Positions 51,178 through 60,259 of a stretch of 64,000 nt of DNA are shown piece by piece (within the stretch, counting starts at the first letter, position 1; every line of letters begins with the position of its first letter). Position numbers and translations under genes: made by a program. Below the pieces are notes generated by a model. The model saw nothing but the letters and a program-made list of their open reading frames with translations. It did no database searches and was not told where the DNA came from. The stretch is taken from NCBI RefSeq assembly GCF_014200045.1, contig NZ_JACHOV010000003.1, positions 80,001 through 144,000 of the forward strand, in the 5' to 3' direction. This DNA is from Rhizorhapis suberifaciens (GTDB taxonomy: Bacteria > Pseudomonadota > Alphaproteobacteria > Sphingomonadales > Sphingomonadaceae).

Positions 51178-54100
51178 AAGAGGGTACTGGTTTCGCCGAA
51201 CTCCTTGCCGCGACCAATTTCTCCTTCCTGCGCGGCGCATCGCATCCATCCGACATGGTCGGCCGGGCATTGGAACTCGGCCTTGCCGGAATAGGCATTG
51301 CCGATCGCAACAGCGTGGCTGGGGTGGTCCGCGCTCATGTGGCCTTGCGCGATGCCGGGGAGAAGGACTTCAAGCTGGCGGTAGGCGCGCGGTTGGTCTT
51401 TGCCGATGAAACCCCGGACATCGTCGCCTATCCCGAAACGCGCTTTGGCTGGGGACGGCTCACCCGGTTGCTGACGGTCGGCAATCGACGGGCGGAAAAG
51501 GGAGATTGCATCCTCTATCTCCCGGATTTGCTGGAGCATTGCCAGGATCTGCTACTTATAGTTCTTCCTTCGTCATTCCCGCGAAGGCGGGAATCCATTT
51601 CCCAGCCTAATGGCCAGCGGATGGTTCAGGAGATAGATCCCCGCCTTCGCGGCGATGACAAAAGCGGAGGCGATGAGAAAGTTTTGACTTCCATCATCTC
51701 CCAACTCACCCAAACCCGTCCCAATGCGGTCTGGATCGGGGCCAGCATGCACCGCATTGGTCCAGACCGCCGCCGCCTCGCCGGGCTCATGCGCCTCAGC
51801 GCAGCGACTGGCGCGCCGCTACTTGCCACCAATGACGCTCTCTATGCGACGCCGGGGCAACGGCAGTTGCACGACATCATCACCTGTATTCGCGAAGGCG
51901 TGACCATAGCCGGGGCGGGCCGCCGCCTTGCCGTCAATGCGGAGCGGTATCTCAAAACACCACAGGAAATGACCCGGCTGTTCCGCGACTGTCCGGAGGC
52001 CGTCAGTGAGAGCGTGCGTCTTCTTTCACGCATCAACTTCTCGCTCGATCAGTTGCGCTATGAATATCCGCATGAGCCAGTGCCCCAGGGTTGGACGCCG
52101 CAGGATTGGCTTGAACATCTGGTGATGGTGGAGGCCCGCAAGCGGCATCCCGATGGCTTGCCTGAAAAGCTGCGCGACATATTGGACGAGGAGTTCACCC
52201 TCATCCGCAAACGCAATTATGCCTATTACTTCCTGACCGTCCACGACATCGTGCAGTTCGCGCGCACGCAGCACCCGCCCATCCTTTGCCAGGGCCGGGG
52301 TTCGGCCGCCAATTCCACCGTTTGTTATCTGCTCGGCATCACTTCGATTGATCCGGTTGAGAACAACCTGCTCTTCTCCCGCTTTCTTTCTGAAAAGCGC
52401 GGCGAGCCACCCGACATTGATGTCGATTTCGAACATGAGCGGCGTGAAGAAGTGATGCAATATGTCTATCGTCGCTATGGCCGCCATCGCGCGGGGATCG
52501 CCGCCACGGTCATCCACTATCGGTCGCGCAGTACCGTGCGCGAAGTGGGTAAGGCGCTTGGTCTTAGCGATGATGTGACCGCCCGCCTGGCGGGTACGGC
52601 CTGGGGCAGCTATTCCAGCGACATGCCGGAACAGCGCTTCATAGAAGCGGGCTTCGACCCAGCCAATCCGGAAATGGTGCGGTTGCATCGGCTGGTGGGG
52701 GAATTGCTGGAATTCCCTCGCCATCTTTCGCAACATGTCGGCGGTTTCGTCCTGACCGAGGATCGGCTGGACGAAACTGTTCCCATCCACAATGCGGCAA
52801 TGAAGGATCGCACCTTCATCGAATGGGACAAGGACGATATCGACGCCCTTGGCCTGATGAAGGTCGATGTGCTCGCGCTCGGGATGCTGACTTGCATCCG
52901 CAAGAGCTTCGAATTGATTGATAAGTTTGGCCTGCTGAATAAAACCATCGACGACGTTAAAGGAGAGCCGGGAAAACTTACCCTCGCCACCGTCCCTGCG
53001 GAAGATTCCGACGTCTACGACATGCTTTGCAAAGGCGACAGCATCGGCGTTTTTCAGGTGGAAAGCAGGGCGCAGATCAACATGCTGCCGCGCCTCAAGC
53101 CTCGTGAATTCTACGATCTTGTCATTCAGGTCGCGATTGTCCGCCCCGGCCCCATAGAAGGCGACATGGTGCATCCCTATCTGCGGCGGCGCAGCGGCAA
53201 GGAGGCTGTTGTCTTTCCATCGCCATCGCCGCCTCATGACGCCAATGAGTTGAAGGAGGTTCTGGGCCGCACCAAAGGCGTGCCGCTATTCCAGGAACAG
53301 GCGATGAAGCTTGCCATCACCGCCGCCGAATTCACCCCCGATGAAGCCAATGGCCTGCGCCGGGCGATGGCGACCTTCCGCAATCTGGGCAAGATGCATG
53401 TCTACAAGGACAAGCTGATCGGTGGCATGACGGCACGTGGTTACGAACGCGACTTCGCCGAGCGCTGCTTCAAGCAGATAGAGGGCTTTGGCAGCTATGG
53501 CTTTCCTGAAAGCCATGCGCAGTCCTTTGCCAAGCTGGTCTATGTTTCCGCCTGGATCAAATGCCATCATCCGGCGGTCTTCGCCTGCGCTCTATTGAAT
53601 TCCCAGCCCATGGGCTTCTACGCTCCGGCCCAGATCGTCCGTGACGCACGCGAACATGGCGTGGAGGTGCTCGCGGCCGACATCAATGCGAGCGATTGGG
53701 ATAATGGATTAGAAACAGAGGACAAGAATGCCAGCAAGCCCGCCCTTCGCCTCGGCTTCCGCCAAATAGACGGCTTTCGCGAGGAATGGGCAAAGGCATT
53801 GGTTACCGCGCGTCAGGATGGACCGTTCGACACTATGGAAACACTCGCCCGTCGAGCCGCACTTCCGGGAAGGGCGTTGCGCTTGCTTGCTGATGCGGAC
53901 GCCTGCCGCTCCATCGGCCTCGACCGCCGCCAGGCGCTATGGGAGGTAAGGCGCATGCCTAATGGCGAATTGCCCCTCTTCGCTGCTGCGCAGGCGCGCG
54001 AATTGGCGCAGGAGCCCGGCGCCAATCTTCCTGCCATGGCCGCTGCCGAACATGTGGTGACGGATTATCAGACCACGCGCCTGTCCTTGAAGGGCCATCC

Positions 54101-54554
54101 CATGGCTTTTCTTCGCCCTGTCTTCCAGGCCGAAGGGGTGCTGAGTTGTGCCGAGACCACCGCTGCCAAAAATGGTGCGCGGGTGCGAACAGCTGGCGTG
54201 GTTCTTGTTCGTCAGCGGCCAGGCAAGGGCAATGCCATCTTCGCCACGCTTGAGGATGAGACTGGCATCACCAACATACTCATCTGGGCCCGCCTGTTCG
54301 AACGGTATCGCCGAGCCGTCATGGCGTCGCGGCTAATGCTGGTGGAGGGGGAGGTGCAGCGCAGCGAAGAGGGCGTCGTTCACCTGATGGCGTCGCGCAT
54401 CATTGACCGCACGGCCGAGCTCGATCGGCTTTCGGATGACCGGCGGGCAAATGTGGAATTGTCACGGGCGGACATCTTCACTCACCCCCTATACCCTCGT
54501 GCCGCCCATCCCCGCGATGTCCGGATATTACCCAAATCTCGGGATTTCCACTAA
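51174..54554 (+). CDS. dnaE2: Error-prone DNA polymerase DnaE2, carrying a translated palindromic repeat
   Basis: A 1126-residue C-family polymerase. The PHP domain starts FAELLAATNFSFLRGASHPSDM. The catalytic DIDVDF has aspartates at 414, 416 and 418. The OB-fold and the SRDFH end are intact. Residues about 133-163 are encoded by a 92-base palindromic repeat (51570-51661) and read FPRRRES ... RLRGDD, a foreign insert between LLLIVLP and the next PHP helix. The insert preserves the frame. DnaE2 without it would be about 1095 residues, the family norm. It works with ImuA/ImuB in SOS mutagenesis and overlaps imuB by 4 bases. Confidence 0.95.
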   Translation: MKEGTGFAELLAATNFSFLRGASHPSDMVGRALELGLAGIGIADRNSVAGVVRAHVALRDAGEKDFKLAVGARLVFADETPDIVAYPETRFGWGRLTRLLTVGNRRAEKGDCILYLPDLLEHCQDLLLIVLPSSFPRRRESISQPNGQRMVQEIDPRLRGDDKSGGDEKVLTSIISQLTQTRPNAVWIGASMHRIGPDRRRLAGLMRLSAATGAPLLATNDALYATPGQRQLHDIITCIREGVTIAGAGRRLAVNAERYLKTPQEMTRLFRDCPEAVSESVRLLSRINFSLDQLRYEYPHEPVPQGWTPQDWLEHLVMVEARKRHPDGLPEKLRDILDEEFTLIRKRNYAYYFLTVHDIVQFARTQHPPILCQGRGSAANSTVCYLLGITSIDPVENNLLFSRFLSEKRGEPPDIDVDFEHERREEVMQYVYRRYGRHRAGIAATVIHYRSRSTVREVGKALGLSDDVTARLAGTAWGSYSSDMPEQRFIEAGFDPANPEMVRLHRLVGELLEFPRHLSQHVGGFVLTEDRLDETVPIHNAAMKDRTFIEWDKDDIDALGLMKVDVLALGMLTCIRKSFELIDKFGLLNKTIDDVKGEPGKLTLATVPAEDSDVYDMLCKGDSIGVFQVESRAQINMLPRLKPREFYDLVIQVAIVRPGPIEGDMVHPYLRRRSGKEAVVFPSPSPPHDANELKEVLGRTKGVPLFQEQAMKLAITAAEFTPDEANGLRRAMATFRNLGKMHVYKDKLIGGMTARGYERDFAERCFKQIEGFGSYGFPESHAQSFAKLVYVSAWIKCHHPAVFACALLNSQPMGFYAPAQIVRDAREHGVEVLAADINASDWDNGLETEDKNASKPALRLGFRQIDGFREEWAKALVTARQDGPFDTMETLARRAALPGRALRLLADADACRSIGLDRRQALWEVRRMPNGELPLFAAAQARELAQEPGANLPAMAAAEHVVTDYQTTRLSLKGHPMAFLRPVFQAEGVLSCAETTAAKNGARVRTAGVVLVRQRPGKGNAIFATLEDETGITNILIWARLFERYRRAVMASRLMLVEGEVQRSEEGVVHLMASRIIDRTAELDRLSDDRRANVELSRADIFTHPLYPRAAHPRDVRILPKSRDFH
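51570..51661. repeat. Palindromic repeat doublet inserted in dnaE2
   Basis: Left arm 51570-51598 is a near-exact copy of the 30-base end at 61339, and right arm 51632-51661 is an inverted, slightly diverged copy (GATaGATcCCC type). The 33-base middle differs from the other doublets. The insert is in frame and interrupts the PHP domain. Confidence 0.93.
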
Positions 54555-54609
54555 CGCGCCGCGTTCCTGTATCGTCACAGGGGAACATCGGTTCTGAAGG
54601 GGGGTTTCC

Positions 54610-55251
54610 GTGGCATACATAATAGTGGGTCGCGCCGCTGATTATGAGGAACCCGTGGCCGATATAGAGATGAGGAACAAGGTGCCGGGTGCCACCGCCC
54701 TATTGATCATCGACATGATCAACGATCTGCAATTCGAAGAAGGATCGACCATGTCATCGGAAGCCTTGTGTGCTGCCCTCACCATAACCAAGCTTCGCGC
54801 CGCAGCCACCAAGGCAGGAGTACCGGTCGTCTATGTGAACGACAATTTCGGCCTGTGGCATGGAGACGTAGCCTCCATTGTCGAACATTGCCTGCGCCCG
54901 GACAGCAAGGGTCAGCAAATCGTTCGCAAGCTGCGGCCGCGTAAACGGGACTATTTCGTGGTGAAGCCGCATTTTTCCGGCTTCTACGCGACCAACCTTG
55001 CGGCATTGCTGCCACGCTTGGGGGTAAGCCGGCTGATCCTAACGGGGATTGCGGCCGATGTTTGCCTGTTGTTCACCGCCGCGGACGCTCATATGCGTCA
55101 ATATGACATTTGGGTGCCCGCAGACGCCACGGCAGGGATCAGCCCGGAGCGCAAAAACTGGGTCCTCGACATTGTTCGGCACAGCATGCGAGCGGAAACG
55201 GAACCGACAAGCGCCTTTAGCCTGCAGCAGTGGATCAGCCGCGCGAGCTAG
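54610..55251 (+). CDS. Isochorismatase-like cysteine hydrolase
   Basis: A 213-residue alpha-beta hydrolase of the isochorismatase superfamily. The triad is readable: D35 in LLIIDMIND, K119 in FVVKPHFSGF, and C152 in GIAADVCLLFTA. Family members hydrolyse amides, N-carbamoyl compounds or nicotinamide; the exact substrate is not evident. The start is GTG at 54610, supported by AAGGGGGG; an internal Met at residue 21 is a shorter option. It lies 55 bases after dnaE2 and converges on prfC with 6 bases between. Confidence 0.87.
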   Translation: MAYIIVGRAADYEEPVADIEMRNKVPGATALLIIDMINDLQFEEGSTMSSEALCAALTITKLRAAATKAGVPVVYVNDNFGLWHGDVASIVEHCLRPDSKGQQIVRKLRPRKRDYFVVKPHFSGFYATNLAALLPRLGVSRLILTGIAADVCLLFTAADAHMRQYDIWVPADATAGISPERKNWVLDIVRHSMRAETEPTSAFSLQQWISRAS

Positions 55252-55257
55252 TCCGCC

Positions 55258-56823
55258 TTATCGCTCGCGGGTGGCGCTAAACCTAACATCGGGGTTGCGG
55301 TCCTGCACATAGCCCACGTCCCATGCGCTCTTGGCCAGATAGACGGGATTGCCATCCCGATCCTTGGCCATGTTGGCGCGATTGATCTCAGCGAAATTCT
55401 TCATCGCCGCGTCATCGCCGCTGATCCAGCGAGCAGTTTCGAAGGGCGCCATCTCCAGCCGCGCGTCCACCTTATACTCGGCCTCCAGGCGCGACAGCAG
55501 CACGTCAAGCTGAAGCTGTCCCACGACGCCGACGACCCAGGCTGAACCGATTTCGGGATAGAAGACCTGGATCACGCCCTCTTCCGAAAGGTCGTCCAGC
55601 GCCTTGCGCAGCTGCTTGGTCTTGGTCGGATCTTTCAAGGCCACGCGCCGCAATATTTCCGGCGCAAAGTTGGGAAGACCGGTGAAGCGCACATCGGCCT
55701 TCTCGCTCAGCGTATCGCCTACGCGCAAGGTTCCGTGATTGGGAATGCCGATTATGTCGCCGGGATAGGCTTCGTCCGCCAATTCGCGGTTCTGCGCGAA
55801 AAACAGGATCGGACTATGCACCGCAATCGGTTTGCCATGGCCAGTCGGCGTCAGCTTCATGCCGCGTCGGAAAGTGCCGGAGCATAGCCGCATGAAGGCG
55901 ATCCGGTCGCGGTGCTGCGGGTCCATATTGGCCTGTACCTTGAAGATAAAGCCGGTCACGTCATTGCGCTCAGGATCGACAGCAGCAGGCTCTGCCGGTT
56001 GAGGCCGGGGTGGCGGTGCGTGTTTGCCAAGCGCCGCGATCAGTTCGGAAACGCCGAATTGCTTAAGCGCCGATCCGAAATAGACCGGCGTCAAATCACC
56101 ATGGCGATAAGCGGCCGGGTCGAATGCGGCATAGCCCGCCTGCGCCAGCTCCGCTTCCTCGCGCAGCCGTTCCAGTCCCTCGGCTGACAGCGTTTCGGCG
56201 AGCTTGGGATCACCAAGACCACTAAACTTGAAGCTCTTGCCTTCGAAGTTCCGGCTGTCGCCCGTCGGTTGCATCAGCCGGTTGGCATAGAGGTCGTAAA
56301 TGCCCTCAAACTGCCCGCCCATGCCGACCGGCCAGCTCATCGGGCACACGTCGAGCGCCAGCATGTCGGCAATCTCGTCAAGCAGCGCAAAGGCGTCCCG
56401 GCCCTCGCGGTCCACCTTGTTGACAAAGGTGATGATGGGAACCGAACGCAGGCGACACACTTCGAACAGCTTTCGGGTCTGTGGCTCTATTCCCTTGGCG
56501 GCGTCGATCACCATCACCGCACTGTCGACGGCGGTGAGCGTGCGGTAGGTGTCTTCGGAAAAATCCTCGTGCCCCGGCGTATCCAGCAGGTTGAAGGTCA
56601 GCCCGTCCTTTTCAAAGGTCATGACAGAGGACGTGACGGAAATGCCGCGTTGCTGCTCAATCTTCATCCAGTCGGACCGGGCGCGGCGGTTTGCCCCTCG
56701 CGCCTTCACTTCGCCCGCAAGGTGAATCGCCCCGCCTTCCAGCAGCAGCTTCTCCGTAAGCGTGGTCTTGCCGGCGTCGGGGTGGGAGATGATCGCGAAG
56801 GTGCGGCGGGTGAGAATGGTCAT
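55258..56823 (-). CDS. prfC: Peptide chain release factor 3
   Basis: A 521-residue GTPase that recycles RF1 and RF2 from the ribosome. G1 is SHPDAGKTT near residues 14-22, then QRGISVTSS, DTPGHEDF (G3) and NKVDREGRD (G4). Domains II and III follow, with the LQLDVLLSRLEAEYKV block near residue 430. ATG at 56823 starts MTILTRRTFAIISHPDAG; longer frames do not fit the family. The ribosome site is weak (AGAGAA). A palindromic repeat doublet lies directly upstream. Confidence 0.95.
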   Translation of the reverse strand: MTILTRRTFAIISHPDAGKTTLTEKLLLEGGAIHLAGEVKARGANRRARSDWMKIEQQRGISVTSSVMTFEKDGLTFNLLDTPGHEDFSEDTYRTLTAVDSAVMVIDAAKGIEPQTRKLFEVCRLRSVPIITFVNKVDREGRDAFALLDEIADMLALDVCPMSWPVGMGGQFEGIYDLYANRLMQPTGDSRNFEGKSFKFSGLGDPKLAETLSAEGLERLREEAELAQAGYAAFDPAAYRHGDLTPVYFGSALKQFGVSELIAALGKHAPPPRPQPAEPAAVDPERNDVTGFIFKVQANMDPQHRDRIAFMRLCSGTFRRGMKLTPTGHGKPIAVHSPILFFAQNRELADEAYPGDIIGIPNHGTLRVGDTLSEKADVRFTGLPNFAPEILRRVALKDPTKTKQLRKALDDLSEEGVIQVFYPEIGSAWVVGVVGQLQLDVLLSRLEAEYKVDARLEMAPFETARWISGDDAAMKNFAEINRANMAKDRDGNPVYLAKSAWDVGYVQDRNPDVRFSATRER

Positions 56824-56846
56824 TTGAAGTTCTCTACAATTGAATT

Positions 56847-56937
56847 TCGGCATTCCCGCGAAGGCGGGAATCCATCTCTGGGTATTGAACCGAGGAGATG
56901 GACAAGAAATGGATACCCGCCTTCGCGGTAAATAACG
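56847..56937. repeat. Palindromic repeat doublet upstream of prfC
   Basis: Left arm 56847-56876 matches the 30-base consensus with one difference near its outer end. Right arm 56908-56937 is inverted and more diverged. The pair lies between the aldose epimerase stop and the prfC start, close to the ribosome site. Confidence 0.88.
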
Positions 56938-56946
56938 GGGACCTGG

Positions 56947-57825
56947 TTAGTTTTCGGCCAACCGGACGTTCATATGAAATTCCCGCTGCGCTCCCGGAGC
57001 CAGGCGATTGATCCCCGGCTTCATCCAGATATCGCCGTCAAAATCGACCGGATCGGCCATGCCTGCCCAAGGTTCAATGCACAGATAGTTCGCCCGCGGC
57101 TTCTGCCAGATGCCGAGCCAGGGCGTATCGGGGAAGCCGATGTCGAGCGATGGCCGTCCCGGCACGCCCCATTTGAGCCGGCGGCTTTCAAGCTGGTCCC
57201 AGATCAAAGCGTCGGCTTCAAACATTTCATGCGTCGGAACAAGAGCATTGTTCGTGATCGGTGAAGGGAAGTGCTCCGGCGCGAGCAGGCCGGTCTCACC
57301 TTTCAACCGCCTGATGGGCGCGGGTTCATCCTGTTCGAACAGGATCATATGCTGATGTTTGCCGCCCCCATAAGGCAAGGGCCAGGCAAAGGCGGGATGG
57401 AAACCAAAGCTGAACGGCATGTCTATGCGGCCCTGGTTGATCACCGTGACCGTCATAAAAAGGGTTGTGTCTTCGACCACAAAAGTCGCCTCGAGCCGAA
57501 AGTCGAAGGGATAGACGCGCCGCGTCTCCTCATCGGCATCCAGGCGGAACCGCACCGACATATTGTCCTGTTCGACGACGCCAAAAGTCATCCGCCGCGC
57601 AAAACCATGTTTGGCCAGGGCATATTCCCGCCCTTCCAGCAAATAGCTGTCCCGGTTCAGCCGGCCGACAATAGGAAAAAGCAACGGCGCTCGGCCGGTC
57701 CAGTAAGCCGGGTCGGCGTCGGTCATCAATTCCCGGCCCTTGGCATCGATCAAGGACCAGAGCTCTGCACCCAGCGGGTTGATGCTGGCGGTGAACTTCC
57801 CGGTGGTGATCTGGACGTGAGTCAT
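56947..57825 (-). CDS. Aldose 1-epimerase family protein
   Basis: A 292-residue beta-sandwich epimerase. The front INPLGAELWSLIDAKGRELM and the core GFHPAFAWPL match the GalM/YeaD family, in which a His and a Glu interconvert sugar anomers. Candidate active-site residues are the H in FGFHPAF and the E in CIEPWAG. It is most like the YihR/YphB-type hexose epimerases, and the substrate is not defined. ATG at 57825 follows AAGGGGG. Co-oriented with pheT, 70 bases downstream of it. Confidence 0.88.
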   Translation of the reverse strand: MTHVQITTGKFTASINPLGAELWSLIDAKGRELMTDADPAYWTGRAPLLFPIVGRLNRDSYLLEGREYALAKHGFARRMTFGVVEQDNMSVRFRLDADEETRRVYPFDFRLEATFVVEDTTLFMTVTVINQGRIDMPFSFGFHPAFAWPLPYGGGKHQHMILFEQDEPAPIRRLKGETGLLAPEHFPSPITNNALVPTHEMFEADALIWDQLESRRLKWGVPGRPSLDIGFPDTPWLGIWQKPRANYLCIEPWAGMADPVDFDGDIWMKPGINRLAPGAQREFHMNVRLAEN

Positions 57826-57845
57826 CGCATCCCCCTTTGCCGTCC

Positions 57846-57867
57846 GTGTCGAGCGAAGTCGAGACAC
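57846..57867. repeat. Short inverted repeat, second repeat type
   Basis: GTGTCGAGCGAAGTCGAGACAC has GTGTC/GACAC outer arms around an imperfect core. It lies between pheT and the epimerase gene. Only one copy was seen in the window. Confidence 0.45.
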
Positions 57868-57895
57868 CTTTGCGCTAGGGACGAACGGGTCCTTC

Positions 57896-60259
57896 TTAAC
57901 CCCTTAACGTCCCGCCCAGCTTGTCGGCGGCCTTGACGACTGCCGCGCTGATTGCGTTCAACTCCTCCTCGGTAAAGCTTTTCTCGCCCGGCTGCAGCGT
58001 CACTTCTATTGCGAGCGACTTCTGTCCTTCGGGCACGCCCGGTCCTGCAAAGACGTCGAAGAGGCGAGCATCGACGATCGCCTTTTTGTCGGCATTGCGG
58101 GCGGCGCGGACAAGCTGTTCGGCTTCCAGCGCCTGGGGCACCAGAAAGGCGAAGTCGCGCTTTACCGCCTGCAATGCGGGCGGCGAATAAGGCGCGCGCA
58201 TGAAGCCGCTCTTGCGCTTGACCGGTATGGCATCAAGGAAAATTTCAGCAGCGACAATGCTGCCCGACAGGTCGAACTGCTTGATCATGTTCGGGTGCAG
58301 CACGCCATATTCGGCCAGCACATTCTTGGGTCCCAGGCGCAATGTGCCCGACTGGCCGGGGTGATAGGCGGCGCTTGCCTCACCCATCATCTGCAAATTT
58401 TCAACGGGCGCCCCTGCCGCGGCGAGCAGTGCGACCACTTCGGCCTTGATGTCATAGGCATCGAACAGGCTTGCCTTGCCGCTATTCCAGTTGCGCGGCG
58501 TCTTGTCGCCCGCAAGCACAATGCCCACCGTCGCGCGTTCGCCATCTGAAAAGTAGCGCCGCCCAACTTCGTACAGCCGGACCGAAGATGCGCCCCGGTC
58601 GGCATTGCGCTGCGTCGCCGATAGCAGCCCAGGCAGCAGCGAAGGCCGCATGACCTTCAGTTCTTCCGATATGGGGTTGGCGAGCGTCCAGTCGCCGCCG
58701 CCGACAGAGGCGGCCTCCCTTTGCGAGATGAAAGACCAGTTCACCGCTTCGTTCAGGCCGCGTGCGGCGGCTGCGCGGCGAACGCGGCGTTCCGTCATCT
58801 GCTGCGGCGTCGCCGTGGGTTTCGCGACCCCGGCTGCGCGGGGAAGGGGTATCGACGGAACCTTGTCGATGCCATGGATACGAACGATTTCTTCCACGAT
58901 ATCCGCACTGCCCTCAACGTCACGGCGCCATGAGGGAATGGAGATGGTCCAGCTTTCACCAACGCCGAAACCCAATTTCTCGAGAATCGCCCGCTGCATG
59001 TCGCGGCTGACCTCGACCCCGGCGAGCGATAAAACCGCTGCCGGATCGAAGGCGATACTCCGCGTGTCCAGCGGCGGTTCGCCGGCATAGGTCGCCTCGC
59101 TTGGGCTCCCGCCGCAGAGTTCCAGCACCATCTGCGTCGCGATGGACAGGCCATCGTCCAGGAATGCAGGGTCCACTCCCCGTTCGAACCGGCTGCGCGC
59201 GTCGGAGGCGAGCGCCAGCTTCTGGCCTGTGCGGGCAATGGCTTCGGGAGTGAAATAGGCGCATTCGATAAGGACGTCGGTCGTGCCTTCCTGCGCGCCG
59301 GAATGCTCGCCACCCATGATCCCGCCAATGTCGTGCACGGTTTCGCTGTCGGCAATGACGGTCATCCCGTCGTCCAGCGTGTAGGTCTTGCCGTTGAGCG
59401 CCACCACTTCTTCGCCGGCCTTCGCCTTGCGCGCCACGAGGCCGCCCTTCAGCGTCGCCATATCGTAGACGTGCAGCGGCCGGCCAAGGTCGATCATGAT
59501 AAAGTTGGTGATGTCTACCAACGCGGAAATCGGCTTCTGTCCGATTGCTTTCAGTCGTTTCTGCAGCCATTCGGGCGAGGGGCCGTTCTTCACGCCCCGA
59601 ACAGAACGCGCGAAGAAGGCGGGACAGCTTTGGATATCGTCCGTGCGCACATCCGGCCCCAAAGCTTCGCCCTTGATCGTGGGCACCTTCAATGGCTTCA
59701 GCGCGCCGAGGCCCGCCGCCGCCAGGTCGCGCGCAATGCCGCGCACGCCCATGCAATCCTGTCTGTTGGGCGTGATGGCCACTTCAATGACAGGGTCGTT
59801 GAGCCCCGCCCATTGGGCATAAACCGCACCTACCGGAGCGTCGGCGGGAAGCTCGATAATGCCGTCATGGTCCTCGCCCAACTCCAGTTCGCGTGTGGAA
59901 CACATCATGCCGCTGGATTCAACGCCTCTGATCGCCGCAACTTTCAGGGTGATGCCGCTGCCGGGCACATAAGCGCCTGGCATGCCGAATACGCCAACCA
60001 GGCCCTCGCGCGCATTGGGCGCACCGCAGACGACTTGGAGGGGGCCTTCCCCGGCATCTACCGAAAGCACCTGCAGCTTGTCCGCCTGCGGGTGCGGCGC
60101 GGCCGAAAGCACCTTGGCAATGCGAAAGGGCTCCAGCTTCTCCGCCGGATTTTCAACGCCCTCAACCTCCAGGCCGATGGCATTAAGCTTTTCCAATATC
60201 TGTTCCAGCGTCGCGCCGGTTTCGAGATGCTCTTTCAGCCAGGACAGGGTGAACTTCAT
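57896..60259 (-). CDS. pheT: Phenylalanyl-tRNA synthetase beta subunit
   Basis: A 787-residue subunit. The N-terminal EMAP/OB tRNA-binding domain is at about residues 40-150, and B3/B4 editing domain (KLALASDARSRFERGVDP) follows. B5 and the catalytic-like core come next. The C-terminal FDX-ACB domain ends AAVVKAADKLGGTLRG. It pairs with PheS to charge tRNA-Phe and edits Tyr-tRNA-Phe. ATG at 60259 overlaps the pheS stop by 4 bases. Length is near the family norm of about 795. Confidence 0.96.
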   Translation of the reverse strand: MKFTLSWLKEHLETGATLEQILEKLNAIGLEVEGVENPAEKLEPFRIAKVLSAAPHPQADKLQVLSVDAGEGPLQVVCGAPNAREGLVGVFGMPGAYVPGSGITLKVAAIRGVESSGMMCSTRELELGEDHDGIIELPADAPVGAVYAQWAGLNDPVIEVAITPNRQDCMGVRGIARDLAAAGLGALKPLKVPTIKGEALGPDVRTDDIQSCPAFFARSVRGVKNGPSPEWLQKRLKAIGQKPISALVDITNFIMIDLGRPLHVYDMATLKGGLVARKAKAGEEVVALNGKTYTLDDGMTVIADSETVHDIGGIMGGEHSGAQEGTTDVLIECAYFTPEAIARTGQKLALASDARSRFERGVDPAFLDDGLSIATQMVLELCGGSPSEATYAGEPPLDTRSIAFDPAAVLSLAGVEVSRDMQRAILEKLGFGVGESWTISIPSWRRDVEGSADIVEEIVRIHGIDKVPSIPLPRAAGVAKPTATPQQMTERRVRRAAAARGLNEAVNWSFISQREAASVGGGDWTLANPISEELKVMRPSLLPGLLSATQRNADRGASSVRLYEVGRRYFSDGERATVGIVLAGDKTPRNWNSGKASLFDAYDIKAEVVALLAAAGAPVENLQMMGEASAAYHPGQSGTLRLGPKNVLAEYGVLHPNMIKQFDLSGSIVAAEIFLDAIPVKRKSGFMRAPYSPPALQAVKRDFAFLVPQALEAEQLVRAARNADKKAIVDARLFDVFAGPGVPEGQKSLAIEVTLQPGEKSFTEEELNAISAAVVKAADKLGGTLRG

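Noticed and set aside
52026-53237. A 403-codon minus-strand frame
   Set aside because: It runs antisense to dnaE2, whose catalytic motifs are intact. The frame is a codon-bias shadow.
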